From Cyanoderma ruficeps (taxonomy: Eukaryota > Chordata > Aves > Passeriformes > Timaliidae): a stretch of DNA of 64,000 bases. The notes beneath the pieces are model-generated. The model had not been told where the DNA came from. It saw only the letters and a program-made list of their open reading frames with translations, and ran no database searches. Shown one piece after another: positions 39,407 to 51,566 of the stretch. Position numbers and translations under genes: made by a program. The stretch spans positions 18,201,003-18,265,002 of the forward strand of contig VZDJ01007753.1 of NCBI GenBank assembly GCA_008694505.1, given 5' to 3'. The first letter of the stretch is position 1. Each line of letters starts with the position of its first letter.

Positions 39407-42400
39407 TCAGCCGGGGTGAGATCAAGAGCTGCCTGCTTCAGCCCTCGCTTCCCCTGCCACAGGGGTAACAGAGGCAGCCATGGTGGTGTAGGCAGCAGCT
39501 GTGTCCTGACATCAAAGTGGTCTTCCATCCTGGGTTGGCAGGAGCTTTGTATACACTAGTGAGCAGTCTGGAGAAGCTAAAGCCAAAGTTCTCAAGCAAA
39601 GGTAACAAGACAACTGTAAATGTGAAGAGGAAGCGGGACCATGTAGCATCTTGGGGGGTGTTTGTGGTGCAGAAAGGATAAAACCTCTATTTTAGCCCTC
39701 TGATTCTGGAGACATTTGTGCAGTGACTGCAGCTTTTAGAAGGAGACCTGAGAGTTCTCAAACAGTTTGAAGCAGTTTCAGCAACCTCAAGAGCAATAGT
39801 GTCAATTATTTTTTTCCCCAGACTTGCAGCCTGTGAGGAGCCCTGCACTGCTGTGACTATGTTGCTAGCAGCTGGTGATAGCCAACACAAGGAGCTTGAC
39901 ACCACCTATAGCTAGAGCAGTGATTGCAGTACAGATGCAGCCCTCAGCATGCAAACCTGAAAATATTGGCCTGTCTACCCATATGTAAATCTCAGTGCAT
40001 ATATTTATTTCTGTCAAGAACTAAATTAAATAGAAATGGATTGTTTGCCAGGGCTATAAAAATGTCAGGTCTTCAGAAGAGCCCCGTCTCTGCAAGAGCA
40101 TTTGAAATATTGCATATATAGTGGAGAGGATTAGAACCAAATGAGAAGATACCAGATACAGCAATAAACTCAGCCTTGCAGTCTGTTTCATTGGGTCTTA
40201 GGAGTAAAGAGACTGCAGATCCACCTTGCGTCAAACAAGGTGGGAGCATGGAAGGCTTCCTGTGTGTATGGAGGAGTTGACACATCTTCACTGCATTTAT
40301 GTGATGCTTTCTTCCCTCCCGTTGAGCTTAGCAGACAGGGTCTCTTTCACGAAGTCATGCTCAGCTTTTTCAGAAAATGAGGTTAAAGCAGGTGGTTGGT
40401 TTCTGATATGGGGTAGGAAGTGAGTGTGGCATGCCAGCAGTCATGTGGGAGCTGGTACAAGCCCTTCTTTAGGGTTTCAAGTTAATGATTTTCCTTTTGA
40501 CAATATAGATTCATGGAGCCCCTTTTACCTTGAACAGTCATATTGAATAACAAAACCCAAGAGAACAAAAGCAAACCCGCCCCTGGTCCCTAGCCCCAGG
40601 ATTGAGCTGGCTGAGATAAGAGAGCATGGTGAGAGCCAGATATTTGCATAAACTGAATCCTGTTTCTCACTCAGAATGTAGTTTTTCTGCTGTTGCTGCT
40701 TTAGTCTTTCCCTTACAGTTCCTCCTCTTCCATCACAGAAGTTATTTTTTCTTCCCTTTCACAAAACAATAGCTGCCTATAAATGCCTTCATTTTGGGTA
40801 ATAAGGCAGGGCTCAGTTTAGGCACCATCTCTTAGCTACCTTATGTAGACGATAGGCTTTTATCCAAAACACACACTACACATCTGTCACCTTTGGTGCT
40901 TCTGGCAGGCTGTTCCCCAGAGGTGATCAGGACTCAGATTGAGAGAATCACTTATGCATGAGCTGCAGACCAGAGTTGCTTGTTAAACGTGCTTTAACAG
41001 GAGCTTCATCTCTAGCTCGTTCCCTAAAATCCAGAGTATGGGAAGGGGAAAAAAAGAAGTGTGATGATTTTATTCTCTCTCTTTCTTCTCCTGTTGCCTG
41101 ACCCAAATGCAACAACAGCCTGCAAGGAGGGTGTGATCTACTACAAGCTTCCCTTTACAGCCAGCGCTCCAGATTGTATACCTATTCTTAAGACAAAATA
41201 GCAAAAGAAGCTCCAGCCTTTCTTTCTTTGTGTGTAGCCTCATCTTATGAGCTCTTGTATACCAAGCGAAATACAAGGCAACATTTGACTCCTCCTTACC
41301 CACATGTTACTAATGTTTGAAAAGCAGTGAAGTAGAAGAGATGCTTTTGCAAGGGGTTCAAAACTGTAGCACATTCTCCAAGGCTTGGGCCCAGCTCTGA
41401 GTGTTCCACACAAGAAGCAAGCTGCCCAGGTCCCAGCTGCTAAGTGTGAAAAAAATGCCTGTTCAATAAGTTCAGCTCTAACTCAGGTGATCCTGGCTAT
41501 ACCAGGTTTCTGCCCAGGAGCCAGCCTGGCCTGGCTGAGAGGAATTCACTCCTGGAGCAGCCATGGGGAGCTGTATGTGCTTGTGATTTACGGGGTGATA
41601 GCTTCAGCCACCAAAATCTCTCCGGACAATCTGGTTGAAGGCATCTGGTTGAGGAGCAGACCAAAGTCTCTGTGAGTGTTCAGGCATCCTTTTCCATCCC
41701 TAGCTGCCATCTATAGCAACTCTTTTCTAAGGAAGGATCTTCTCCCCAGCCAGGACCCAGGAGTCCTGTGGTGCCAGCTGGACACTGTGGATGGGAGCCA
41801 CATCCTACCTTAATTCTTCCTTTGGTTCCGGTCTTATTGGCATGCTGCAAAGGTAAATGTGTGAAAGTGTGTGAGACATTAAGGCGTGAGGGGTCCTGTA
41901 AGAGTCCAGATTGCTAGAAATGACTGTGGCCTTCCTACTCACAGCAAGCCTTTAAGTGCTGCCAGCAAGCCTCATAATTGATAACAAGCAGAGGTCTAAG
42001 GGTCTGTGGCTAGGTTTTATCATTCTTGACAGATCTGCTGACTTTTTGGTTTGTGAGAGCTGAGGACGCAGCAGGGCTCCTGAAATGGACTGAGGAGCTG
42101 AGCCGACCACAGCCTTCGTTCAGGTTATGTGCCACGTATCCCTGTCTCAGTGTCATGCTGCTGGACACCCTCCTGCCAGCAGAGAGAAGGTCCATGGAAG
42201 CCAAGCCTGTCCTGTCTTGACAGCTTCATCTCCCTTACAGGCAGCTCCCTGCCTGTCTCTGCACCGTTGCCTAGTCCCATGTTCGTCCTCCTGGGGATCC
42301 AGAGAATCTTGCACAGGAATTCCTGAGTGTGGAGCTAGGAAGGGAAAAGAAGAAAAATGGGGCCAGACTGCCCTGTTAAGAGCATCCCTAAGGAAAAATC

Positions 42401-43614
42401 CTAGAAAGGGAGAGAACACAAAAAGGCATGGAGGATGTCTGAGTCCAGGTGGCTGAGCTGCCTGGTGAGGTGGAAACCTGCCAGAGTTCTCTGCCTCACA
42501 GTGAGGTGTGAAAACAGCCCATGTGCAAAGCCTGTGAGAGTTGCTTTGGGGCCAAAAAAGGTGTTATCTCATTTTGTATATGTAGTAAAGCAAGATTTCC
42601 AGTCTACAGCATGACTGTAATAAGGTGGGCAGGAGAGATGGTGCATTGGGATGTCCCCTCTGGGTTATCTTTGCTGCTCCCATCCTTCAGGGCAGTGCCC
42701 TGGGCTCTGAAGGGGAGTCTCTGGGACAGCTTACATGGTTCCAGTTCCTGCAGTGTGACTGCTCATCTCCAAACATAATGTGCTTTTCAAATGTGCTTGG
42801 TAGACTCACCTGGGCTCTTGCTCTTTATCAGGGAGAGGAGTGCCTTTGTATTTCTTGATAGCCAGTAACTGCCCTTGCTGTGAGACTGAGGTCGGTCTTA
42901 CAGGAGCTTGTCTCAGGCAGGCTCTTCTCAGTCTTGGTGAGGACTGAACAGACATTCAAGAGCATCCTAAGGGCTTGGTCTATTAAGTTCCATGTCTTGC
43001 CATTTTGTGAGAGTTAGCATTTGTTCCACCAGGTTGTGTGAACTTGTTTCACGAGGTGGGTGGTTATAGGACAAATCATCCCTCTGTGTGCTGCCTTCCC
43101 CATGACTGGAGCAGCAGATATAGTGTGATACTGGTGGAATATATTGTTGCAGCAAATATTGTAGGTTTCATCTTAGGTTGTCTGAAACCAGAGCTGTGGT
43201 GGAGAGCTCAAGTGTTTCCAGAAGAAATTGAGGATGCCTTCTTATTGCTTTCTTACTTTTAAGTAAGACCTTAATTAGCTGTTTATGTTGTTGCAAACTG
43301 TGATGGCCTAAGGATGTAAGTCTCTAGGGAGAGGAAACTTGAGCCCAGCTGATTGGTATGAGCTCCATGGAAAAGACAATTTAAGGCAATACAAACCTTT
43401 TTATACAGGCTCAAACAGAAATCCCAGTTTTGGAACTGAGTACATTTTGGGTACAAATCCTGTGTGTTAAGAAGCTCATAGAGCAATATTAGTTGAGCTA
43501 GTAAAGCATATTACCTCTCCTTAAAAACTTTGCTTCTATTTATTTATGCATTTCAAGTGTTCTCTCCCCTATATATTGAAGTATTCTGAAATATTAATGC
43601 AGTCACACTTATGG
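39407..43614. other. Intronic sequence without recognisable features
   Basis: No repeat or exon I can support. Confidence 0.5.
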
Positions 43615-43740
43615 CATGCTTCAGAGGCAAAGAAGTGTGTGTTCCCGTTTTACAAGTGGGGAAAGAAGTGACTTTCTTAGAGTCACAATGGAGGACACTG
43701 TCAGAGGCCCAGCAAGGGCTGTATAGTGGCATTCCCAGTG
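43615..43740 (-). repeat. MIR-type SINE fragment
   Basis: CCCGTTTTACAAGTGGGGAA, GAAGTGACTTTCTTAGAGTC and CAGAGGCCCAGCAAGGGCTG match the reversed MIR core in order. Confidence 0.6.
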
Positions 43741-46129
43741 TTATGGTTCCTTTGGTTAGGAAATCTAGGTTAAGCTAAGGAGTTTAAGGTAGAAGAGGCC
43801 TCTGCTCTCCCTATGTGCCACTTATAATTTAATTGCATGTTATGGGGAATGATAGTGGATCATTCTGTAATTTTAAATGAAAGTTGGCCTTCATGTAAGT
43901 AAAGGTGTGCATATGGCTGACTTCCCCGTGCCCCAGTAGTGCTGTGTTCCTGCATCACAGGCATCTCCTTTGATCAAGAAGAAGCTGTAGCAGCTCCTCC
44001 TTTGCACTGTCATCTGTCAATGCAGGGAAGGGAGTATACAACTTTGATGTCTGCTCATTTATTTCAGAATCAGTGGAGTAATGAGATTGGGTTTTGAAGT
44101 GCATCACTGTACAATACAGAATGACTGTCCAGGCCTATTTCATGTTGAAAGTTATTTTTAATAGAGCTCTCAAGGGAAATGAGAAAAATCTTGATATGTG
44201 ACCACTGAGGTTCAGACTACAATATCCTGGGAGAGCAGGTTTGTATGGTCTAACCTGTGCATCCATCACCTTTGCAAAGAGGAGATGGCACAGAGAACAG
44301 AGTGAGCTGTACTGAATTGGTGTGAGCCGTGGGGCCACAGAGGAGGGGAGATCTCTGTGTCCTGCTCGGGTGGAGGCTGATGGTGAGGTGACAGCCTAGC
44401 AGCCTTGTGTTGTGACGAGCAGGAAGGAAGAAAGGAAGATACCTGAACAGACAGTGTTTTCATTCCAGCTTGATGGCCACAGATGGTCGGGACTGGGGCT
44501 GCTGCAGTGATGGAGGTGTCTCTGCCTTGGCGAGCAGCTGTGGACAGTTTTCTGCATGCGTCCCATATTTTCCTGGTGCTGCTGGCATCTTAGTTTGTGG
44601 CAACAGTTTTAGTGCTGTGTGTAGTTTGGCACAAGTCATGTTTCATGCTAGCAGCACACCCTTTCCATGGGGCAGAGAGATGATTTTCTACTACAGTTTG
44701 TGAAATGCTTCTCGTTGTGTTTTGGTAGGTTTATAGCAGGACATGAACCTGGTTTAGCACGAGAGATGTAATGGATGGGAGCTAATGTATACAAAATCAG
44801 GTTGTATAAGGGTTCAGTGGCTCCAAGTCATGACTTTTCACGTCAACAGGAATGGTTTGTTCTAGAGAGAAGGGTACTGGGCAGATTGCTTTGAGTTGAA
44901 GGATGCCTGAATACAAGGACCTGAGCAGAAAGAAGTGGAAAACAGGGATTTTTGATTTTAACACAGATATACTGGGTAACCATGTTTGGGTGCCTGACTG
45001 GGCACCCAAATGATTTTAAGGGTGCCTTCATTTAGAGGCAGCTGATTTTGCCAGAATTTTCAATAATAAGCAGCAATTCTGATATGTATATTTGAGCAGA
45101 AGCTAGGCATTCCTTTTTCCCCACGATATTTTATCAGGCCTCAGTTTCTCATGACTGAAATGAAGATGTTATTATTTACCGTTATTTTTTGAGTTGCCTT
45201 TATTCTTATTAGTCCTTGGATAGGAAGTTGTGTCACAGAATAAGGAGGAATATCACTGTGTGAAGAAATAAGACTAAATTTCTGGGGGGAAAAAAAAATC
45301 TGCATTTTGGAAAACTATTGTGTCTTTATAATGGAAACAGAGACTTTGGTCTGTGGTACTCCAGCAAAGGTGTCACCTTATGAATAGCAAATTTAATCTG
45401 ACTAGTAAAAGGCTAGCTTGTCCAAGGCATTTTCCACATTTCACAAAAATAGTCCATGGATCCATAAACACCTGTGAGCCACAGGACACCAGCTGCTAAT
45501 CTAGTACTTAGAGCTGTGCACACCAGAGTGGTTTTTTGGCTGGCATACATCCTTACTCTTACACACAGCATAGGAGGATCACTATGGAGGATAGGAGGAA
45601 TAATCTCAGTTTTATTCTTCTTTGAAAAGCCATGCTTGCAACATTTTTTTTATCCTGGATTTTTCATCAACAGTGTTGATTTTTTACTGGGTTCCCTCCC
45701 CCCTCACCCATACTGGCACAGAAGATGTCACCCATGAAACATAAACCAATACCACTTCCTCTGTGACCTTAGCTGTCTCCAGGTCTCCTGACTGTACTGG
45801 CCAGTTCTATGGCTACATTTGTTGACTCTGTTGAGAAACCCACTTTTTACTGAGAAAGTTGTTTATAGTGTTGGTAGACTGGAACAGCCGCCTTGATTTA
45901 TCCCTGTTTTAACATTTTTGCCTGTGGGTGATGGAGTTTAATTAAGGCTGACTAGTAAATATTTATTCTCTTGGCAGAAATAGGTCCAGGTTTGTCTGTT
46001 AAAAATACTACACAGCTTGCCTCTTTGACTGCAGTTAACTGAACCAAACACTCCACAATTTTTATTAAAATCATCAAGGAAAAAACCCTCAAACCCCACC
46101 ACCACAAGCTTTTAACTGTGCAGCTTTCC
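43741..46129. other. Intronic sequence with one short MIR fragment
   Basis: Nothing else recognisable; an A run of nine lies near 45290. Confidence 0.5.
45125..45200 (+). repeat. MIR-type SINE fragment, short
   Basis: GGCCTCAGTTTCTCATGACT followed by GAAATGAAGATGTTATTATT agrees with the plus-strand MIR core. Only about 75 bases remain. Confidence 0.5.
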
Positions 46130-46445
46130 CCCAGCCAAGGAGCACCTCTCCCCCCCAGCATCCCTGTCCCCTGCATCCCGGTCCCTGCCGAAGTGAAGCC
46201 CGTTGCCATGGAAGCCTCATTAAATCTGCATCTCGCCTGGCCGGGGCTGCAGGGGCTGCGGCTGTATTTTTAGCCGGCGGTGGTTGCATAAGGGGGGCGG
46301 GATGGGACCGGGATGTGCCTTGTATCTTGCCTTGATGGAAGTCTGCCAGGAACCACCACCAGCCAAAAGACATGTCCTGCTCAGGGAAGCTCTCTCAGGC
46401 CAGGCAGCCTTTGGCAGCCCCCGGTGTTGCTAGAGGTGAGTGCGG
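46130..46445 (+). promoter_or_regulatory. GC-rich promoter- or enhancer-like block
   Basis: A compact GC- and CpG-enriched stretch stands out in an otherwise AT-leaning intron. It holds an RFX/X-box-like GTTGCCATGGAAGC (46202-46215), a GTATTTTTAG element (46264-46273) that reads CTAAAAATAC on the minus strand and matches MEF2 at nine of ten positions, a GGGGCGGG Sp1-type box, and four G runs at 46292-46312. An AGAG/GTGAGT consensus donor sits at 46435/46436. It could be an alternative promoter with a first exon, or an intronic enhancer. No transcript evidence is available. Confidence 0.4.
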
Positions 46446-46916
46446 GGAAGATGCAGCACACGGAGTTCGGCTTAATGGCCAAGAAAGCTTTAGGGTGGTG
46501 GCATAGCTCTGCCAGGGGCTCCAGAGAATGAGGGTCTCTTTAGATTACACTAAAGATAATAAATCTCTCTTGACTTCAGCCAAACCTTAACACCTGGAGG
46601 GTTAGGAAGAAACTCATCAGAGCGCAGCTGAAGAACAGCACTGCACTCCTAGCCATGTACATTTTGGGGAAAACAATGCCTTATCTAAATGCACAACCCC
46701 CAAAATAAGAAAATAATGCTAGATAGTGTCAGAGATGCTCAGAGTGAATCCAATCTTGGGTGCAGTGTTGCCTAAATCCATTTTTAGGACTGGATTTGAG
46801 CCCATCTCCGTGTTTGACAAATACATGTCACTGAATGATCTGAAATCTGCTTTTACTGTAAAAGAAACATACAAAAACACACCAAAAAACCAAGCCAAAC
46901 AAGCCACCCCCCATTA

Positions 46917-46955
46917 AAATAAAGAAAAAGAAAAAGAAAAAAGAAATCAAATAAA
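46917..46955. repeat. A-rich simple repeat (AAAAAG)n-like
   Basis: A short purine-rich stretch made of AAAAAG and AAAGA units. It could be the poly-A remnant of a retrocopy, but no retrocopied sequence is recognisable beside it. Confidence 0.7.
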
Positions 46956-49139
46956 ACCACCAAACTGCCCCTCATGTTCACTCCTCATCATTTCAGATCA
47001 GAGTTGCTGGAAGTAGAAGACAAAAAAAAAGAGGTTTATCATCTCTGCACTATCAGGCTTTCTTGGCTCAACACATGGAGTTAGGCCCTCTCTCTCAGCA
47101 CTGAATCCCAGCAGTGCTAAATGTTCCAAAAATCAGATTTTTATCCTGAATTACACCTGGGCAGAACCAGCTTTTGCTACTGCAGGCTGTCTCTGGCTGT
47201 AGACCATTTCTAAGTCCTTCATGGGGAGTTATTTTTAGGTTCAAGGCTGGCTCCACAGACCTTTCTCAACATTAGGACCTGAAAAGAGCTTGCAGGGGAT
47301 CACAGGGACTCCTTTACAGTTGTAGGAGATGCAGCTCACCTTCAGTCTTGCCATGAGATTAGGCCAAGTGATTTTTTTGCTCAGGCAGCCTCATTTCTCT
47401 TGATTCAGTATCATGATTGTGAGTCTTTCACAGCTCAAGTGAAAGTGGACTTTTCAGACTACAGAAACCCCTAAACGATTTCCTCTGACCCTTGCTCAGA
47501 GCCTGACTCTGGTTTCAAAGGCCCAGCCTGGTAAGCTCCTGCTTGGCAGCACCCACCGTCCCAGAAGGGAACACACTGGTACTGGGAGGGCCCAGGGCAC
47601 TCCTCGTTGGGCCCTTGCAGGAGTGATCCTGTAGATGGACAGAAATAGCTGCTGTCCTGCAGCCCGGAGCCAGTGCCACTCCAGCAGCAGCCCTGGATGC
47701 GAGGAGTGTCCCCTGGTGGCAGGAAGGCCGGGCAAGTGCCTGGGGAGCCAGCAGTGAGGGGAAATCTCACTTGAGTGTTTCATTCCCATCTGCTCCAGCT
47801 GATTGCTGCCTGTGAAGCCAAGCAAGTCTGATATCCTCTCTGCTTCAGCTCTGCTTCTGGAGGGCAAAGATAAGTGCATTCCATCCACAGGTGAGAAGCC
47901 AGGGGAGAACCTCAGATGAATGAGATGTATGTTCAGGTCTGGTTTGTGGCCGATTGGCATCAGTTTGAAGGGCTTTTAACATGTGCAGTTTATTTCTCAG
48001 CATGTATTTTACTCCACTGCCTTTCTAGGGTGGCATGGGGCAATGTGATGGCAAGGAGCAAGGGACAGCCTCTGAAAAAATAGAATAAGCCACTGATAAA
48101 CACAGACAGACACCCTGGTAAACAGACAGAGCAGAAGGCTCCTGCTCTTGACAGTCTCCCTGGCGTATAGCAGTTTCCTTGTAAGAGCACTGACACTCAC
48201 TGCAGGGCACATGTGAAACGAGCTGGAAGAAGGCAGAGGCTGGAGCAGGGAGGAAATGATGCTTAGGGACCAATGACATTGCAACTCAATTATGTTCTGA
48301 CTGGGCAGAGAGCTGGGATGAGACCTCCTTTCAGAAAAAAACCAAATTGGCTTAAAAAACTCAGGTGCACCTATTCCCTTCTCAAGATCTCGGGATTTCA
48401 AGTCCTAAAAGTTTTCTAGGTCCCATAATGGGCAAAACTCCTAATTGAGTCATGGCATTACTTTTTCAAAATAAATAGGCTGGGAGGGCAAAGAGGGAGC
48501 CCATTAAAAACAGCCCTTCCTCTGACAACACAAGGGGTTCATCGTAGAGTTCTTTATGAGGTTTTAGCCTTCAGAGCAGTTGTGTCACATTGCTAAACCC
48601 CTGAGGACATGTTTACTGATGCTGGGGTTAAGGGTGCTGCACCTGCCACCAAGCTAAGTATCTGACCAGGGCTGAGAATCATTTTTTCTTATTAGGTGCA
48701 GTTCCAGCTGCAGACGGAGACAAGTATGTGAGACCAGCCTATAAACCCAACATTTAGTCTTGTTTGGTACATGCCAGAGGGCATCAGGATTGTGGCTGGT
48801 CTTTGACAAGACCAGTTAAGTCAAACAGTTGTTCAGTGGTGTTATCAAAATGTGGAAGGGAGAAGACAAGGTATCATTTATGAAGGTCTAAGGTCTTGAA
48901 AGTATTGTAGTGGGAGGGCTTGGTCAGCAAGAATAGGAACAAGAGTTGACGAGCATGTTGCAATGAGGGTGGGTTAAATTTTTAGGATGGGTGGAGTGCC
49001 TTAGTGCTAACTCTTGCCACAAGGTGGAGAAGACAGGAGGAGATTCTGGTTTATCAGTCAGGGACCCCAGGAGGAGTTGAAGCTGTCTCTCATGTGGGTC
49101 ATTTAGCAGCCAAAAACAGATTGAGAGCAGTCCTGCCAA
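46956..49139. other. Intronic sequence without recognisable features
   Basis: Minus-strand open frames of 99 and 154 codons at 47471-47960 overlap in different frames in a GC-rich patch. Neither resembles a known domain and I do not call either. Confidence 0.45.
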
Positions 49140-49797
49140 AGACTGGGTGGTGCTGGTGCATGACAGGCAATGTGCACTTCCAGCCCAGAAAGCCAATTGT
49201 ACCCTGGGTTGCATCCAAAGCGGCATGGCCAGCAGGGCCAGGGAGGGGATTCTGCCCCTCTGCTCTGCTGAGACCCCACCTGCAGTGCTGCATCCAGCTC
49301 TGGGGTCCCAGCACAGGAAGGACGAGGACTTGCTGGAGTGAGTCCAGAGGAGGGCCATGAAGATTAGAGGGATGGAGCACCTCTGCCATGAGGAAAGGCT
49401 GAGAGAATTGGGATTGTTTGTTGTGGAAGAGAAGGCTTTAAGGTGACCTAATGGTGGCCTTCCAATACCAGTACCGGAAGGCAACCTGCAAGAAAGAGGG
49501 AGAGGAACTTCTTACAAGAGCACAGAACGACAGGACAAGATGAATGGATTCAAACTGAAAGAGAGTCGGTTTAGAGTAGGTGTTAGGAGGAAATACTTTG
49601 TTATGAGGGTCATGAGGCACTGGAACAGGTTGCCCAGAGAACTTGTGGATGTCACATGCCCGGAGGTGTTCAAGGCCAGACTGGAGAAACCCGGTCTAGT
49701 GAAAGGTGTCCTTTTTCATGGCAGGAAGGTTGGAACTAGATGATCCTTAAGGTCCCTTCCAACCCAGGCCATTCTGTGATTCTGTGAATCTGAAGGA
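49140..49797 (+). mobile_element. CR1 retrotransposon, 3' part with ORF2 remnant
   Basis: This 650-base plus-strand CR1 is the clearest LINE in the window. It runs from the reverse transcriptase C-terminal coding part (CAGCCCAGAAAGCCA, CTGGGTTGCATCCAAA) through CACTGGAACAGGTTGCCCAG to the 3' end TTCCAACCCAGGCCATTCTG and the repeated ATTCTGTG tail. The protein remnant is split over several frames (for example FKLKESRF and MRHWNRLPREL near 49545-49640). It is 5'-truncated and inactive. Confidence 0.92.
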
Positions 49798-50943
49798 GAC
49801 CTGCATGTGTGGGTGATTGCTGTGCAGGCCATGATGTGCTTGGTCCATTTGATGGGGTCCCGCCAGTGTGCAGCACTCCCCGTCTGGCTGAGACAGGCTT
49901 TCCTGCACAGGGCCAGGCTGTGGCAAGGCAGGGAGGCAGTGCAGCAGCCCATCTCTCTGTGAACTGAAGCTGGGTCATTAATCAAGGCTTGAGGGTTGCA
50001 CTGCTCCTAGATTTCACCCTTCTGAATCACTCTGGTTTACTGCAAAGCTGGCTGGTTACATGATTTTTGTTTAGTTTATGAATAAGGAGGTGTTTTTTTA
50101 ATGGTGCAAAGAGCTCTAGATTCTGAAAGTAAAAGTCCAGCAGGCCTGTCCTCCTTCTGGGAATCTGCATATTCTTCAGAGGCATGAGCTCCTGGAAATT
50201 CAGAAAATGGCCCTGTTTGGTTTTCTCAGTGTGTTTTTACTCTCTAAGAAACAGAAATAAAACAGCCCCAAAGAGCAAAATGAAATGGTGTAACTGAGTA
50301 TCCTTTGCCCTATTTTCAGTGCTACAGAAGAGAACTGTGAGTCCCATCAAATGCACAGAGCCTTGGATAAAGATGCAGTATCTTGGCTCTATGTAAATGA
50401 TTGGATATGTAACTTTGATTTGGCTGTGGCAATTCATTGTGCTGTCCCTTATCTTGGTCACAAGAAGCCCGTGACCAGAGCCAAAGCACCCCAGCTCCGG
50501 CTCCAGCTCCTTTTGTTCATGTATAATAATTGTATCTGCAGTGTGCAGAGCGGGCTCGTTTCAGGCTGGCAGCTGCACAGCGTTGTTTGCAGCTCATTAA
50601 TTTCCTACAGATTGCTGCCTTGCTGCGTTGGATTTAGTGCAACTCCAGTGGCTGGGCTGAGTGCCGTCCTGCAGAGCTGAAAGCACTGTCTGCGTGGGTG
50701 TGTGGGAAGAGCAGGGTGAGGGAGGGGACAGAGGGATGTGCGAGGCTGGTATCCGGAGGCATTTGTGATGGGAAAGTTGGCTTTGCTCTCCACCCTTTTT
50801 GATGTGCTGTGAGCACTGAAATCTGTGGATGCTGTCACATTCAAGAGCCAGAAAAATGTGGAGTGTTGAGATATGCCAGCTTCGGTGCTGGGAACTGGGG
50901 GAACTACCCTGACCTTTCCTGAAACGCTAAATTTCATTGTCAT
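49798..50943. other. Intronic sequence; includes a possible conserved noncoding segment
   Basis: No repeat is recognised. The part at 50400-50690 keeps CAGCTG E-box and TAATT motifs and several CpGs and could be conserved regulatory DNA. Confidence 0.35.
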
Positions 50944-51566
50944 TGTTGTACCAAAACAGGTTCTTTCACCTGCTATGCAAGAGGCTGATCCACACACAGA
51001 GTTGAGGTATTTGAGTGATTTACAGTTCTGCGCAGAAAGGCATACTGGGTGAGAAATCCACAAAGTTAGCACAAGGGCTATCAAAACTTTTCACTATTTA
51101 TACATTTTAGCAAACAAAGGCATTAATGTTCATTGGCTACAAGTTCCATAGTGCTCTTATTACTTAGTATTCTATCATCTATTGGTTAAATTATTTCAGT
51201 TCTCTGCTCTACCAGCTTTTTATCCCTTCTTATGCTAATTAGTCCACATGCTCAGTCTTTCTCTTCTTTTAAGTCCATCGGTTTCCTGAGTTGGTATTTC
51301 GTGAGTGATGGTCACAATCTCCTCTTGTCAAAATGATCTTTTGCCCAGTCAGTGCCATTTTCAGCGCAGTTGCTGAGTTAGCTTTATTAGTTTCTTCCTT
51401 ATCTTGAGATTTCTGCCAAATATCCTTGTGGCCTGGAAATTCTGCATTCTTTGTGTCCACTCTCAGTTGTACATGCTTCTCCCCAAGCTTTGTTAACCTC
51501 CCCCTAGGTCTGAGATCACTGAAGCACATCAAGCCCCAAACTTTTAACAAGGAAATTCTATCAACA
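50944..51566 (-). mobile_element. Solo ERVL-type avian LTR
   Basis: A 623-base block bounded by TGTTG at its left end and CAACA at its right, the perfect inverted ends of a retroviral LTR. In LTR sense (minus strand) a TATAAATAG promoter box lies at 51094-51102. The sequence agrees with an avian ERVL LTR that I recognise. No gag, pol or env sequence adjoins it, so it is a solo LTR left by recombination. A 93-codon minus-strand open frame (51269-51550) is LTR sequence, not a gene. I see no convincing target-site duplication. Confidence 0.78.

Noticed and set aside
47471..47960. Minus-strand frames of 99 and 154 codons, one Cys-rich
   Set aside because: Two competing frames in a GC-rich patch; neither resembles a known family and there are no convincing splice sites.
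48924..49484. 186-codon minus-strand frame
   Set aside because: It lies antisense over the start of a CR1 element and is a shadow of the LINE sequence.
50605..51084. 159-codon minus-strand frame
   Set aside because: Half of it lies in the solo LTR and the rest in noncoding flank; not a gene.
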